From contig NZ_SDDV01000002.1 of assembly GCF_014773545.1 (NCBI RefSeq), forward strand, positions 186,001-250,000: a stretch of DNA of 64,000 nucleotides, read 5' to 3'. A model generated the notes under the pieces. The model was not told the DNA's origin, did not search any database, and saw nothing but the letters and a program-made list of their open reading frames with translations. The DNA is from Hydrogenophaga sp. (GTDB taxonomy: Bacteria > Pseudomonadota > Gammaproteobacteria > Burkholderiales > Burkholderiaceae_C). The position numbers and the translations under genes were made by a program. Positions 38,478 through 47,277 of the stretch are shown here, piece by piece. Position 1 is the stretch's first letter. Each line of letters starts with the position of its first letter.

Positions 38478-39416
38478 ATGGACGTGAGCTGCAAGACCCG
38501 TGACCGCATGCAAAGCCGACCGATCAGGCTGTTGGCCGCCGCCGGCACGCTGGCGCTGAGTGCTGGTGTCTGGAGCACGGTGGCGGCCCAGGGGGTGGTG
38601 GGCGACCTGCCGGGCGGTCCAGCGGTCAACCAGTGGAATTTTCATCCGCCGGTGACCCGCATCGCGCAGGATCAGCACTGGTTGCATGGCTTCATGCTGA
38701 TTGTCTGTGCCGTCATCTTCGTCGTCGTTTTCGGCGTGATGTTTTACTCCATCCTGAGGCACCGCAAGTCGGTTGGTCACCAGGCGCAGCCGCTGGCCGA
38801 GCCGCTGTGGGTCGAGCTGGGCTGGACCATCGTGCCGCTGCTAATCGTCATCGGCATGGCACTGCCCGCCACCTGGGTGCTGGTGGCGCAAAAAGACACC
38901 CGCCAGAGCGACATCACCATCAAGGCCACGGGCATGCAGTGGAAGTGGGGTTACGACTACATCAAGGGTGAAGGCGAGGGCATAGGCTTTGTCTCGACGC
39001 TGGACAACAGCCACCGCATCATGTCGAGCAGCGGCAACCCACCCCCTACCGACGACTACCTGCTCAAGGTCGACCATCCGCTGGTGGTGCCGGTGGACAA
39101 AAAAATTCGCATCATCACCACCGCCAATGACGTGATCCACGCCTGGATGGTGCCAGCCTTCGGCGTCAAGCAAGACGCGATACCCGGCTTCGTGCGCGAC
39201 ACCTGGTTTCGCGCCGAAAAAACCGGCGATTTCTACGGCCAGTGCGCCGAGCTGTGCGGCAAGGAGCACGCCTATATGCCGATTCACGTCAGGGTGGTAT
39301 CGGCGCAAGACTACAGCGCCTGGGTGCAAGAGCAGAAAAAAGCCAGGGCGCCACCAACTGCAGCGGCTGCCCCGGTCCAGGCGGCGGCGGCCGAGGTTTT
39401 GCCCGCGCGTCCCTGA
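38478..39416 (+). CDS. coxB: cytochrome c oxidase subunit II
   Basis: A 312-residue subunit of aa3-type oxidase. An N-terminal signal-like segment ([20 protein letters not shown]) is followed by two membrane helices (around 66-90 and 113-135) and a periplasmic cupredoxin domain. The CuA ligands are in [16 protein letters not shown] at about residues 255-270, with the earlier His in [14 protein letters not shown]. It takes electrons from cytochrome c. The start at 38478 is a choice: 38508 is also possible. It opens the oxidase cluster. Confidence 0.95.
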   Translation: MDVSCKTRDRMQSRPIRLLAAAGTLALSAGVWSTVAAQGVVGDLPGGPAVNQWNFHPPVTRIAQDQHWLHGFMLIVCAVIFVVVFGVMFYSILRHRKSVGHQAQPLAEPLWVELGWTIVPLLIVIGMALPATWVLVAQKDTRQSDITIKATGMQWKWGYDYIKGEGEGIGFVSTLDNSHRIMSSSGNPPPTDDYLLKVDHPLVVPVDKKIRIITTANDVIHAWMVPAFGVKQDAIPGFVRDTWFRAEKTGDFYGQCAELCGKEHAYMPIHVRVVSAQDYSAWVQEQKKARAPPTAAAAPVQAAAAEVLPARP

Positions 39417-39459
39417 GTGGCAGACAAAAGAAATCCCTGTGTTGCAGAGGACATCGAGC

Positions 39460-41073
39460 ATGAGCGCAGTTCTTCATCACCCCGTCACGCACGGCCACGA
39501 ACACCATGCGCCGAGCGGCTGGCGGCGCTGGGTCTACGCCACCAACCACAAAGACATTGGCACGCTTTATCTGCTGTTCGCCTTCACCATGCTGATGGTC
39601 GGCGGCGTGCTGGCTTTGCTGATCCGGGTCGAGCTGTTCCAGCCGGGCCTGCAACTGGTCAACCCCGGCCTGTTCAACCAGCTCACCACCATGCACGGCC
39701 TGATCATGGTGTTTGGCGCCATCATGCCGGCCTTTGTTGGCTTTGCGAACTGGATGATTCCGTTGCAGATCGGCGCCAGCGACATGGCGTTTGCGCGCAT
39801 GAACAACTTCAGCTTCTGGCTTTTGGTGCCGGCGGCTGTCATTATGGTCGCTTCGTTTTTTATGCCGGGTGGCGCGCCCGCTGCCGGCTGGACGCTGTAC
39901 GCGCCGCTGACGCTGCAAATGGGCCCCAGCATGGACGCGACCATTTTTGCCATGCACATCATGGGTGCGTCTTCCATCATGGGCGCGATCAACATCATCG
40001 TCACCATCCTCAACATGCGCGCGCCCGGCATGACGCTGATGAAGATGCCGATGTTTTGCTGGACCTGGCTGATCACGGCCTATTTGCTGATTGCCGTCAT
40101 GCCGGTGCTGGCTGGTGCCATCACCATGACGCTGACCGACCGCCACTTTGGCACCAGCTTCTTCAACCCGGCCGGTGGCGGCGACCCGGTGATGTACCAG
40201 CACATTTTCTGGTTCTTCGGTCACCCCGAGGTCTACATCATGATTTTGCCGGCCTTCGGCATCATCAGCCAGGTGGTGCCGGCCTTTGCCCGCAAAAAGT
40301 TGTTTGGCTATGCGTCGATGGTGTACGCCACCGGCTCCATTGCCATTCTGAGTTTTGTGGTCTGGGCGCACCACATGTTCACCACCGGCATGCCGCTGAC
40401 CGGACAATTGTTTTTCATGTACTCGACCATGCTGATCGCCGTTCCCACCGGGGTCAAAGTCTTCAACTGGATCGCCACCATGTGGAAGGGCTCGATGAGC
40501 TTTGAGACGCCGATGCTGTGGGCGGTCGGTTTCATCTTCGTTTTCACCATCGGCGGCTTCACCGGGCTGATTCTGTCGGTGGCACCGATCGATATTCAGA
40601 TGCACGACACCTATTACGTGGTGGCGCATTTTCACTACGTGCTGGTGGCGGGTTCTTTGTTTGCCATGTTTGCCGGCATTTACTACTGGCTGCCCAAGTG
40701 GACCGGCGTGATGGTCAGCGAAACCCGCGGCCAGATTCATTTTTGGTGGTCGATGATTGCCTTCAACATCACCTTCTTCCCCATGCATTTTCTGGGCTTG
40801 GCCGGCATGCCGCGCCGCTACGCTGACTATCCGATGCAGTTCGCCGATTTCAACGCCATTGCCTCGGTCGGCAGCTTTGCCTTTGGTTTGGCGCAGGTTT
40901 ATTTCTTTTTCGCCGTCATCCTGCCTGCCATGCGCGGCAAGGGCAAAAAGGCGGCGCAAAAACCCTGGGAAGGTGCCGAAGGGCTGGAATGGGAGGTGCC
41001 TTCGCCGGCGCCGTTTCACACCTTCGAGAACCCGCCCAAACTCGACGCCAGCGCCACCCGGGTGCTGGGTTGA
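39460..41073 (+). CDS. coxA: cytochrome c oxidase subunit I
   Basis: A 537-residue, 12-helix catalytic subunit with heme a, heme a3 and CuB. The CuB His and cross-linked Tyr are in [14 protein letters not shown] (about 250-263), the paired His of heme a3 and heme a in [14 protein letters not shown] (about 381-394), and the first heme a His in [10 protein letters not shown]. The D-channel Asp-containing loop and K-channel residues are in the expected places. It lies 43 bases after cox[19 protein letters not shown] is the start. Confidence 0.98.
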   Translation: MSAVLHHPVTHGHEHHAPSGWRRWVYATNHKDIGTLYLLFAFTMLMVGGVLALLIRVELFQPGLQLVNPGLFNQLTTMHGLIMVFGAIMPAFVGFANWMIPLQIGASDMAFARMNNFSFWLLVPAAVIMVASFFMPGGAPAAGWTLYAPLTLQMGPSMDATIFAMHIMGASSIMGAINIIVTILNMRAPGMTLMKMPMFCWTWLITAYLLIAVMPVLAGAITMTLTDRHFGTSFFNPAGGGDPVMYQHIFWFFGHPEVYIMILPAFGIISQVVPAFARKKLFGYASMVYATGSIAILSFVVWAHHMFTTGMPLTGQLFFMYSTMLIAVPTGVKVFNWIATMWKGSMSFETPMLWAVGFIFVFTIGGFTGLILSVAPIDIQMHDTYYVVAHFHYVLVAGSLFAMFAGIYYWLPKWTGVMVSETRGQIHFWWSMIAFNITFFPMHFLGLAGMPRRYADYPMQFADFNAIASVGSFAFGLAQVYFFFAVILPAMRGKGKKAAQKPWEGAEGLEWEVPSPAPFHTFENPPKLDASATRVLG

Positions 41074-41096
41074 GGTTTGCGCCACGGGAGGCAAAC

Positions 41097-41207
41097 ATGC
41101 ACAGCGAACAAAGAAAAAACAATCTGCGGCTGGGTTTTATCCTGGCGTCGGTGGCGCTGGCATTTTTTCTCGGCTTTGTTGCCAAGCTGGCATTTCTGGG
41201 CGGCTGA
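41097..41207 (+). CDS. cytochrome oxidase small assembly protein
   Basis: A 36-residue peptide (MHSEQRKNNLRLGFILASVA, then a hydrophobic stretch to LAFLGG) with a short basic start and one membrane helix. Peptides of this kind sit between coxA and ctaG in many Burkholderiales and are annotated as small assembly proteins. The start has GGGAGG 4 bases upstream. Its function is inferred from place only. Confidence 0.8.
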   Translation: MHSEQRKNNLRLGFILASVALAFFLGFVAKLAFLGG

Positions 41208-41242
41208 GCGCGCCGGCGTTCGGCACAGATCGGAGACAGGCG

Positions 41243-41842
41243 ATGGGACTGCGGCACGAAAACTTCAAGATGGTCGGCAAGCTTTGCATCATTGCACTGG
41301 GCATGTTTGCCTTTGGCTATGCGCTGGTGCCGATTTATCGCGCCATTTGCGAAGTGACCGGCATCAACATCTTGGCGCTGTCTGAGCTGAAGGTTCCGGG
41401 CCAGCGGGCCACTGTGCCCAGCAACAGCCAGGTCGATAGAACGCGCCTGATCACGGTCGAGTTTGACGTCAATGTGCGCGGCCCGTGGCACTTCAAGCCA
41501 GCGGTGCGTTCGATGCAGGTGCATCCGGGTGAACTCGCCACCGTGCTGTACCAGTTTCAGAACACCCAGAACCGCAGCATGGCGGCGCAGGCCATTCCGA
41601 GCTACGCGCCGCAACAAGCGGGCGCGCATTTCAACAAACTCGAATGTTTTTGTTTCACCCAATACACGCTGGCGCCGGGGGAGCAAAAGGAGTGGCCGGT
41701 GGCCTTCGTGATCGACCCGCGGCTGTCCAAAGACGTGCACACCATCACCTTGTCCTACACCTTCTTTGAAATCGGCGGCGCCGTGCCGGCGGCACCGCCA
41801 GGCCAGGTGCGAGCCAACGCGCCGCTGCCGGGCGCGGTCTGA
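41243..41842 (+). CDS. ctaG: cytochrome c oxidase assembly protein CtaG/Cox11
   Basis: A 199-residue copper chaperone that delivers copper to CuB of subunit I. An N-terminal membrane helix (KLCIIALGMFAFGYALVPIY) anchors a periplasmic Ig-like domain. The copper-binding CFCF motif is in LECFCFTQYTLAPGE at about residue 134-138. The start MGLRHENFKMVGKL has a good site GGAGACAGG before it. It lies between the small assembly peptide and coxC. Confidence 0.96.
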   Translation: MGLRHENFKMVGKLCIIALGMFAFGYALVPIYRAICEVTGINILALSELKVPGQRATVPSNSQVDRTRLITVEFDVNVRGPWHFKPAVRSMQVHPGELATVLYQFQNTQNRSMAAQAIPSYAPQQAGAHFNKLECFCFTQYTLAPGEQKEWPVAFVIDPRLSKDVHTITLSYTFFEIGGAVPAAPPGQVRANAPLPGAV

Positions 41843-41903
41843 GGCGGTCCAGCGCTGTTCAGATACAGAACCCGGTTTGCGGCAGCAGTCATCAGGAGCG
41901 ATC

Positions 41904-42785
41904 ATGTCAGCAGCATCAGACGGCGCCACCCCGTACTACTACGTCCCTGGGCCCTCGCGGCACCCGGTCTTTGCCGCCATGGGGCTGTTTTTTGTCATTC
42001 TGGGCGCCAGCCAGTGGATCAACGGCGTGCTCTGGGGTGCTTATGCGCTGGCCTTTGGCCTGTTGTTCTGGCTGAGCGTGCTGTATCAGTGGTTTCGCGA
42101 CGCCATCCGAGAAAATCAGGCCGGTCTGTACGGGCACAAGATCGACTTGTCGTACCGCTGGAGCATGAGTTGGTTCCTCTTTTCCGAAGTGATGTTTTTC
42201 GGCGCTTTTTTCACCGCCTTGTGGTGGGCGCGAGCGCATTCGGTGCCCACGCTGGGCGATATTGAGAATGCCTTGCTCTGGCCCGATTTCGTTGGCGTGT
42301 GGCCCAGCGCGTATCCGGGGATGACTGCCTCGCCGGCCGACATCGTCGAGCCGTTCCAGACCATGGGGCCGTTGTGGCTGCCGACCATCAACACCGCGCT
42401 GCTGCTGTGTTCCGGCGTCACGCTCACGATTGCCCATCACGCCCTGCTGGCCGGCCAGCGGGTCAAAACCATAGGCTTCATGTGGCTGACCGTCTTGCTG
42501 GGCAGCGTGTTTCTGGGGGTTCAGGGCTACGAATATTTCTACGCCTACACCGATCTCAACCTCAAGCTGACTTCAGGTATTTTCGGCTCCACCTTTTTCT
42601 TGCTCACCGGCTTTCACGGCTTCCACGTTTTTCTCGGCCTGCTGATACTGGTGGTCATCACGCTGCGCCTGCACCAGGGCCATTTCAGTGCCAGAAGTCA
42701 CTTTGGTTTTGAAGGCGCAGCCTGGTACTGGCACTTCGTCGACGTGGTTTGGCTCGGTTTGTATGTCTTGGTCTACTGGACCTGA
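41904..42785 (+). CDS. coxC: cytochrome c oxidase subunit III
   Basis: A 293-residue subunit with seven membrane helices that stabilises the oxidase and proton uptake. Recognised by SYRWSMSWFLFSEVMFFGAF, then TFFLLTGFHGFHVFLGLLIL and EGAAWYWHFVDVVWLGLYVL at the end. The start MSAASDGATPYYYVPGPSRH has AGGAG 8 bases before it. It is the last structural oxidase gene; assembly genes follow. Confidence 0.97.
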   Translation: MSAASDGATPYYYVPGPSRHPVFAAMGLFFVILGASQWINGVLWGAYALAFGLLFWLSVLYQWFRDAIRENQAGLYGHKIDLSYRWSMSWFLFSEVMFFGAFFTALWWARAHSVPTLGDIENALLWPDFVGVWPSAYPGMTASPADIVEPFQTMGPLWLPTINTALLLCSGVTLTIAHHALLAGQRVKTIGFMWLTVLLGSVFLGVQGYEYFYAYTDLNLKLTSGIFGSTFFLLTGFHGFHVFLGLLILVVITLRLHQGHFSARSHFGFEGAAWYWHFVDVVWLGLYVLVYWT

Positions 42786-42806
42786 TGCGTCGTGGCGCGC
42801 GCCGGA

Positions 42807-43004
42807 TTATCGGTTGGGTTCAATCCAGCCCAGTGAATAAGCCATGAACAGCAGCCCAAAGAGCAGGACCGACAAGCCGATGCGCCAGCTCAGCGCGCGC
42901 ACCAAGCGCTGCCGGTCGGGTGCGTGGCCGCGCAGCAAAAACAGCAGTGCAGCGCCCAAGCAAGCGGCAATGAGGACAAAGCCGGCGACGATTGCGTATC
43001 CCAT
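42807..43004 (-). CDS. twin-transmembrane protein (DUF2909)
   Basis: A 65-residue protein with two membrane helices (MGYAIVAGFVLIAACLGAAL to about 24 and WRIGLSVLLFGLLFMAYSLG at 40-59) joined by a basic loop RGHAPDRQRLVRA. This fits DUF2909 proteins that sit on the opposite strand between coxC and the SURF1 gene in related genomes. The conserved place suggests a link with oxidase assembly; the function is unknown. Confidence 0.82.
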   Translation of the reverse strand: MGYAIVAGFVLIAACLGAALLFLLRGHAPDRQRLVRALSWRIGLSVLLFGLLFMAYSLGWIEPNR

Positions 43005-43061
43005 CGGTCCGATTATCGGCCACCGTGCCGGGCGCGGCAGCAGCGCTTGGAGCGCCTGAAC

Positions 43062-43805
43062 ATGGCGGTCCGTCAATCTCTGCGTTTTTGGATCGTCAGC
43101 GCCGCCACCGTCCTGACCCTGGTGGTGACGGCGGCGCTGGGCGTCTGGCAACTGGATCGGGCAGCGCAGAAACTGGCCTTGCAGGAACAAATCGAGCAGC
43201 GCGCCGCGCTGCCGGCCTGGCACACGCCGGATTTGCTGCGGGCCGCCGACCCGACCCAGGGGCTGCACCGTCCGCTGCGGCTCAAAGGCCATTGGGTGCC
43301 GGCCAGCAGCGTGTTTCTGGACAACCGCCAGATGGAGGGTCGGGTCGGCTTCTTCCTCGTCACCGCCTTGCGGCTCGAAGGCAGCGAGCGTGCCGTGCTG
43401 GTGCAGCGCGGCTGGGTGCCGCGCGACTTCATGGACCGCAGCCGCCTGCCTGCCATAGACACCCCCGCCGGCTTGGTCGATATAGCGGGTCGGCTGGCCC
43501 CGGCGCCGGCCAAACTTTTTCAATTGGGTTCGGCAGACGCAGGGCCGATCCGGCAGAACCTCGACCCCGAGGCGTTTGCCCGCGAGACCGGGTTGAATGT
43601 GCTACACGTCTCGGTGTTGCAGACCGACGCCGCCGCCGACGGCCTGCGGCGCGACTGGCCGCGCGTGGCCAGCGACGTGCACAAGCACCACGGCTACGCC
43701 TTCCAGTGGTTCGGCCTGTGCGCCCTGACGGCTTTTTTGTACCTCTGGTTCCAAATCATCTCGCCTCGCCGCGAGCAGCTACGCCATGGCACAGCCCTCG
43801 GATGA
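43062..43805 (+). CDS. SURF1 family cytochrome oxidase assembly protein
   Basis: A 247-residue protein with membrane helices at both ends (FWIVSAATVLTLVVTAALGV and FGLCALTAFLYLWFQIIS) and a periplasmic loop between. SURF1 signatures are ALGVWQLDRAAQK, VFLDNRQMEGRVGFFLVTAL, LVQRGWVPRDF and KHHGYAFQWFGL. SURF1 helps insert heme a into subunit I. It overlaps the next gene by 20 bases. Confidence 0.94.
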   Translation: MAVRQSLRFWIVSAATVLTLVVTAALGVWQLDRAAQKLALQEQIEQRAALPAWHTPDLLRAADPTQGLHRPLRLKGHWVPASSVFLDNRQMEGRVGFFLVTALRLEGSERAVLVQRGWVPRDFMDRSRLPAIDTPAGLVDIAGRLAPAPAKLFQLGSADAGPIRQNLDPEAFARETGLNVLHVSVLQTDAAADGLRRDWPRVASDVHKHHGYAFQWFGLCALTAFLYLWFQIISPRREQLRHGTALG

Positions 43806-44466
43806 AGCACGCGTTCTGACTCTGCACAGTCTGCCCCAACCGGGTTCGTCCGGCCTGCCCGGTGCGGCCAGAACGCGCGCCGGGCGCTGGAAAATGCTGG
43901 CTTTGCTGCTGGTGTGTGCCGCGCCGGTGCTGGCCTCTTACTTCAGCTACCACGTGCTGCGGCCAGAAGGTCGGCGCAACTACGGCGAGCTGATCGTCCC
44001 GCTGCGGCCGCTGCCGGCCTTCAGTGGCAGCGCTGCGAATGGCCAGCAGGTGGCGCTGACGCAACTCAAAGACCAGTGGTTGCTCATCAGCGTGGCCGAC
44101 AGCGCTTGCGCTGCCGCCTGCCAACGCCATCTGCATCTGCAACGTCAATTGCGCGAAACCTTGGGCAAAGAGAAGGGGCGTCTGGACTGGGTCTGGCTGC
44201 GCACCGGCGCGGCCCCGCTGTCCGAGCCGCTGCAGCAAGCCACCGCCAGCGCCCAAGTGCTGCAGGTGGACGAGCAGGAGCTGGCCGGATGGTTGCAGCC
44301 AGCACCTGGCCAAGACTTGCCAGACCACCTCTACCTGGTCGATCCGCAGGGCAACTGGATGCTGCGCTTTCCGGCCCATCTCGATCCCCAGCGGGCCCGG
44401 CGCGACCTGCATCGGCTGTTGCGCGCCTCGTCGTTCTGGGATCAGCCTGGGCGACCACCCCCATGA
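43786..44466 (+). CDS. SCO/thioredoxin-like membrane protein of the oxidase cluster
   Basis: A 226-residue protein with one N-terminal membrane helix (MLALLLVCAAPVLASYFSYH, about 37-56) and a periplasmic thioredoxin-like domain. QLKDQWLLISVADSACAAAC holds a CxxxC pair like the copper-binding pair of SCO1 proteins, and YLVDPQGNWMLRFPAHLDPQ resembles the SCO C-terminal region, though its His ligand is not evident. It may help copper delivery or thiol reduction during CuA assembly. The overlap with the SURF1 gene shows tight coupling. Confidence 0.75.
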   Translation: MAQPSDEARVLTLHSLPQPGSSGLPGAARTRAGRWKMLALLLVCAAPVLASYFSYHVLRPEGRRNYGELIVPLRPLPAFSGSAANGQQVALTQLKDQWLLISVADSACAAACQRHLHLQRQLRETLGKEKGRLDWVWLRTGAAPLSEPLQQATASAQVLQVDEQELAGWLQPAPGQDLPDHLYLVDPQGNWMLRFPAHLDPQRARRDLHRLLRASSFWDQPGRPPP

Positions 44467-44517
44467 CCCAGACCAAGGCTTTGTTTTGCTGCCGCTCAAA
44501 CGATTTGTGAGGGACGA

Positions 44518-44538
44518 AATTGGAATCTGACCCCCATT
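44518..44538 (-). repeat. GGGGTCAGATTCC dispersed repeat, copy 2, at the ctaA start
   Basis: Read leftward it is AATGGGGGTCAGATTCCAATT without a break. It covers the TTG start and first six codons of ctaA. Its match to copies at 28220 and 53118 differs at only one to three positions. Confidence 0.78.
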
Positions 44539-45734
44539 ACATTCAGCCGCTGCTTGACCTGGCGCCGCTCGCCCGCCTGATGCTGCTGGGTGTGCTGCTT
44601 GCGCTGCTGCCGCTGGTCTGGGTCTGGCTGCGCAGCCGCAGCGCCACACCCGCACATCGCCTGCGCGTGCTGACCCTGGTGACCTTGTTCCTCACTTTCG
44701 ATCTGGTGTTGTTCGGCGCTTTCACCCGCCTGAGCGATTCCGGTCTGGGTTGCCCGGATTGGCCAGGCTGCTATGGCAGCGTCAGCCCGTTGGGAGCGAG
44801 TGCCTCGATTGCCGCTGCGCAGGCGGCCCTGCCCAGCGGCCCGGTCACGTTCTCCAAGGCCTGGGTCGAGATGATTCACCGCTACTTTGCCACCACCGTG
44901 GGGGTGCTGATTCTGGTGCTGGCCAGTGTGAGCTGGCTTGAGCGGCGGCGGCTGGCGGTGTCGTTCTGGTGGCCGCTGCTGACCCTGGTCTGGGTTTGTG
45001 TGCAGGGCGCGTTTGGCGCCCTGACCGTAACCATGCAGTTGTTTCCCGCCATGGTTACGCTGCATCTGCTGGGCGGTCTGGCGCTGCTGGCCTTGCTGCG
45101 CGCGCAAGCGGTCGGTTACGCGCTGGCCGCGCCTGGGCGGCCGCAGTCGGCGCCGGTTGATCCGGGCACGCGTCGCGCCCTGTGGCTGGTATTTGCGCTG
45201 CTGTGGGTGCAGATTGCGCTGGGCGGCTGGGTCAGTACCAATAATGCAGTGCTGGTGTGCAGCGATTTCCCGACCTGCCAAGGCAGTTGGTGGCCGCCGA
45301 TGGACTTTCAGCACGGCTTTAGCCTGTGGCGAGAGCTCGGCATGACCGCCACGGGCGAGCTGTTGCCCTTTCCTGCGCTCACCGCCATTCATTACGTGCA
45401 CCGGCTGGCCGCTTATGTGCTGCTGGCGGCGCTGTTCTGGCTCGCTTGGCGCCTGTGGTTCGTGCCGGGCCTGCGCAACAGCGGGCGTGGCGTGCTGGCG
45501 CTGGCGCTGTGGCAGTTGTTCAGCGGTCTGAGCACCGTGGTGCTGGATTGGCCGCTGCTGGCGGCGCTGGCGCACACCGGTGGAGCGGCGGCACTCGTCA
45601 TTGTCCTGACCGGTGCCTTGTGCGTCAGCCAGCTGGCGCAGGCGCGCCAGCCGGACCGGCGCCTGCATTCTTTTGCCCCAACGGCCGTGCCGCCCGACGG
45701 CCCTGCCGCACAGCAGCCTACGCCTGTCTTATGA
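44520..45734 (+). CDS. ctaA: heme A synthase (COX15/CtaA)
   Basis: A 404-residue, eight-helix enzyme that oxidises heme O to heme A. The four heme-ligand His lie in [37 protein letters not shown] and [12 protein letters not shown], and the loop cysteines in [11 protein letters not shown] and [12 protein letters not shown]. The start appears to be TTG: a stop lies 10 bases upstream in frame and the next ATG (44577) would cut into the first helix. GAGGGA lies 6 bases before the TTG. The first codons come from a dispersed repeat. Confidence 0.93.
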   Translation: MESDPHYIQPLLDLAPLARLMLLGVLLALLPLVWVWLRSRSATPAHRLRVLTLVTLFLTFDLVLFGAFTRLSDSGLGCPDWPGCYGSVSPLGASASIAAAQAALPSGPVTFSKAWVEMIHRYFATTVGVLILVLASVSWLERRRLAVSFWWPLLTLVWVCVQGAFGALTVTMQLFPAMVTLHLLGGLALLALLRAQAVGYALAAPGRPQSAPVDPGTRRALWLVFALLWVQIALGGWVSTNNAVLVCSDFPTCQGSWWPPMDFQHGFSLWRELGMTATGELLPFPALTAIHYVHRLAAYVLLAALFWLAWRLWFVPGLRNSGRGVLALALWQLFSGLSTVVLDWPLLAALAHTGGAAALVIVLTGALCVSQLAQARQPDRRLHSFAPTAVPPDGPAAQQPTPVL

Positions 45735-46639
45735 ATACCGCCACATCCACCCCTTGCGTCGTCGCGGCCCGGCCGTCCACCTGGCGTCAGTTCTACAGCC
45801 TGACCAAGCCGCGCGTGCTCCAGTTGATCGTTTTTTGTGCTGTGATCGGCATGGTGCTGGCGGTGCCGGGTGTGCCGAGTGGGGCGCAACTGCAACTGGC
45901 GCTCACGGCTGCGCTGGGTATCTGGCTGGTGGCGGCGGCCGCCGCCGCCTTCAATTGCGTGGTCGAGCAAAAAATAGACGCCCGCATGAGGCGCACCGCC
46001 TGGCGTCCCAGCGCCGCCGGAACGATCTCAAACGTCCGCACAATGGGTTTTTCAGCACTGCTGTGCGCCCTCGGATCGGCCATTCTGTACGTCTGGGTCA
46101 ATCCGCTGACCATGGTCTTGACTTTTGCCACCTTCGTCGGCTACGCGGTGGTCTACACCCTGATTCTCAAGCCGCTCACACCGCAGAACATCGTCATCGG
46201 CGGTGCCTCTGGAGCCATGCCGCCGCTGCTGGGCTGGACGGCCATGACTGGGGTGGTGGCGCCCGAGGCGCTGCTTCTGAGTCTGATCATTTTCCTCTGG
46301 ACACCACCGCATTTCTGGGCCTTGGCGCTGTACCGGGTGGAAGACTATCGCAAGGCCGGCCTGCCTATGCTGCCGGTCACGCACGGTTTGGCGTTCACAC
46401 GCTTGCAGATTTTTCTCTACACGCTGGTCTTGTTCGCGGCCTGCTTGCTGCCGTTCGTGCTGCGCATGAGCGGCTGGTTTTACCTGGCAGCGGCGTTGCT
46501 GCTGAGCGCAGGATTCAGCGCCCATGCCTTTGCCTTGTGGCGCCACGAATCGGACGCGTGGGCGCGCAAAACGTTTCGTTTTTCCCTGATTCACCTCTCG
46601 CTGTTGTTCGCCGCACTGCTGATTGATCATTACCTGTGA
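45731..46639 (+). CDS. ctaB: protoheme IX farnesyltransferase (heme O synthase)
   Basis: A 302-residue UbiA-family prenyltransferase that adds farnesyl to heme b. The first Asp-rich motif is [19 protein letters not shown] near residue 75, the second region [20 protein letters not shown] followed by AMPPLLGW. Nine hydrophobic segments are visible. It starts in the ctaA stop (ATGA), so both heme A steps are coupled. In many relatives a sco gene follows; here a universal stress protein does. Confidence 0.96.
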   Translation: MNTATSTPCVVAARPSTWRQFYSLTKPRVLQLIVFCAVIGMVLAVPGVPSGAQLQLALTAALGIWLVAAAAAAFNCVVEQKIDARMRRTAWRPSAAGTISNVRTMGFSALLCALGSAILYVWVNPLTMVLTFATFVGYAVVYTLILKPLTPQNIVIGGASGAMPPLLGWTAMTGVVAPEALLLSLIIFLWTPPHFWALALYRVEDYRKAGLPMLPVTHGLAFTRLQIFLYTLVLFAACLLPFVLRMSGWFYLAAALLLSAGFSAHAFALWRHESDAWARKTFRFSLIHLSLLFAALLIDHYL

Positions 46640-46722
46640 GGCCGACGCCACAGGCGCTAAGATGAAGCGCGGCTTGTCTCATGGAGTTGCTTTCAAAAGT
46701 GGTATGCAGCAGGGGATCCGTC

Positions 46723-47160
46723 ATGTTCAAGAAAATTCTCGTTCCCACCGATGGCTCCGAACTGGCGGCCCGGGCCGCCGTCACCGCCGCTTGGCTGGCC
46801 AAAAACCAGCGTGCGCAGGTAGTTGGCCTGTACGTGATAGACCCGTTTCCCTACATAGGTATTGGCGACGCCTCATCGGTGGGTTTGCAGGCCTACCTGA
46901 GCGAGGCGCGCAGCCTGGCTGAGAAGGCGCTGGACGCGGTCGACCGGGTCTGCGCCGCCCAAGGGGTGGAATTTGCGGGCGACACCATCGAACGCAACGT
47001 GGTGCATGAGGGCATTCTGGAGACCACAGAAGCCGAAGGCTGCGACCTGATCGTGATGGGATCGCACGGCCGTCAAGGCTGGAAGGCCCTGGTGCTGGGC
47101 AGCGTGGCGCAAAACGTGCTGACGCACGCCAAAGTGCCGGTACTGATCGTCAAGTCCTGA
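46723..47160 (+). CDS. universal stress protein (UspA family)
   Basis: A 145-residue single-domain Usp. It starts MFKKILVPTDGSELAARA and has the ATP-binding signature GSHGRQGWKALVLGSVAQNV followed by KVPVLIVKS, so it is probably of the nucleotide-binding type. Such proteins aid survival under starvation or stress. It stands alone, 83 bases after ctaB. Confidence 0.92.
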   Translation: MFKKILVPTDGSELAARAAVTAAWLAKNQRAQVVGLYVIDPFPYIGIGDASSVGLQAYLSEARSLAEKALDAVDRVCAAQGVEFAGDTIERNVVHEGILETTEAEGCDLIVMGSHGRQGWKALVLGSVAQNVLTHAKVPVLIVKS

Positions 47161-47277
47161 TGTGATCGACCGCTGATCGGTACCGACGCGCCGCTGATCG
47201 GCGCCTGAGGCAGCGTCTGAGCCGAATCAGCGTTCGGTCAAGATGCTTGACACCGGCGCTGGCTATAGTGCCTGCGC

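Noticed and set aside
47163-47206. Repeated CGCTGATCGG after the universal stress protein gene
   Set aside because: Two short copies without a strong stem or T run; could be chance and gives no clear terminator.
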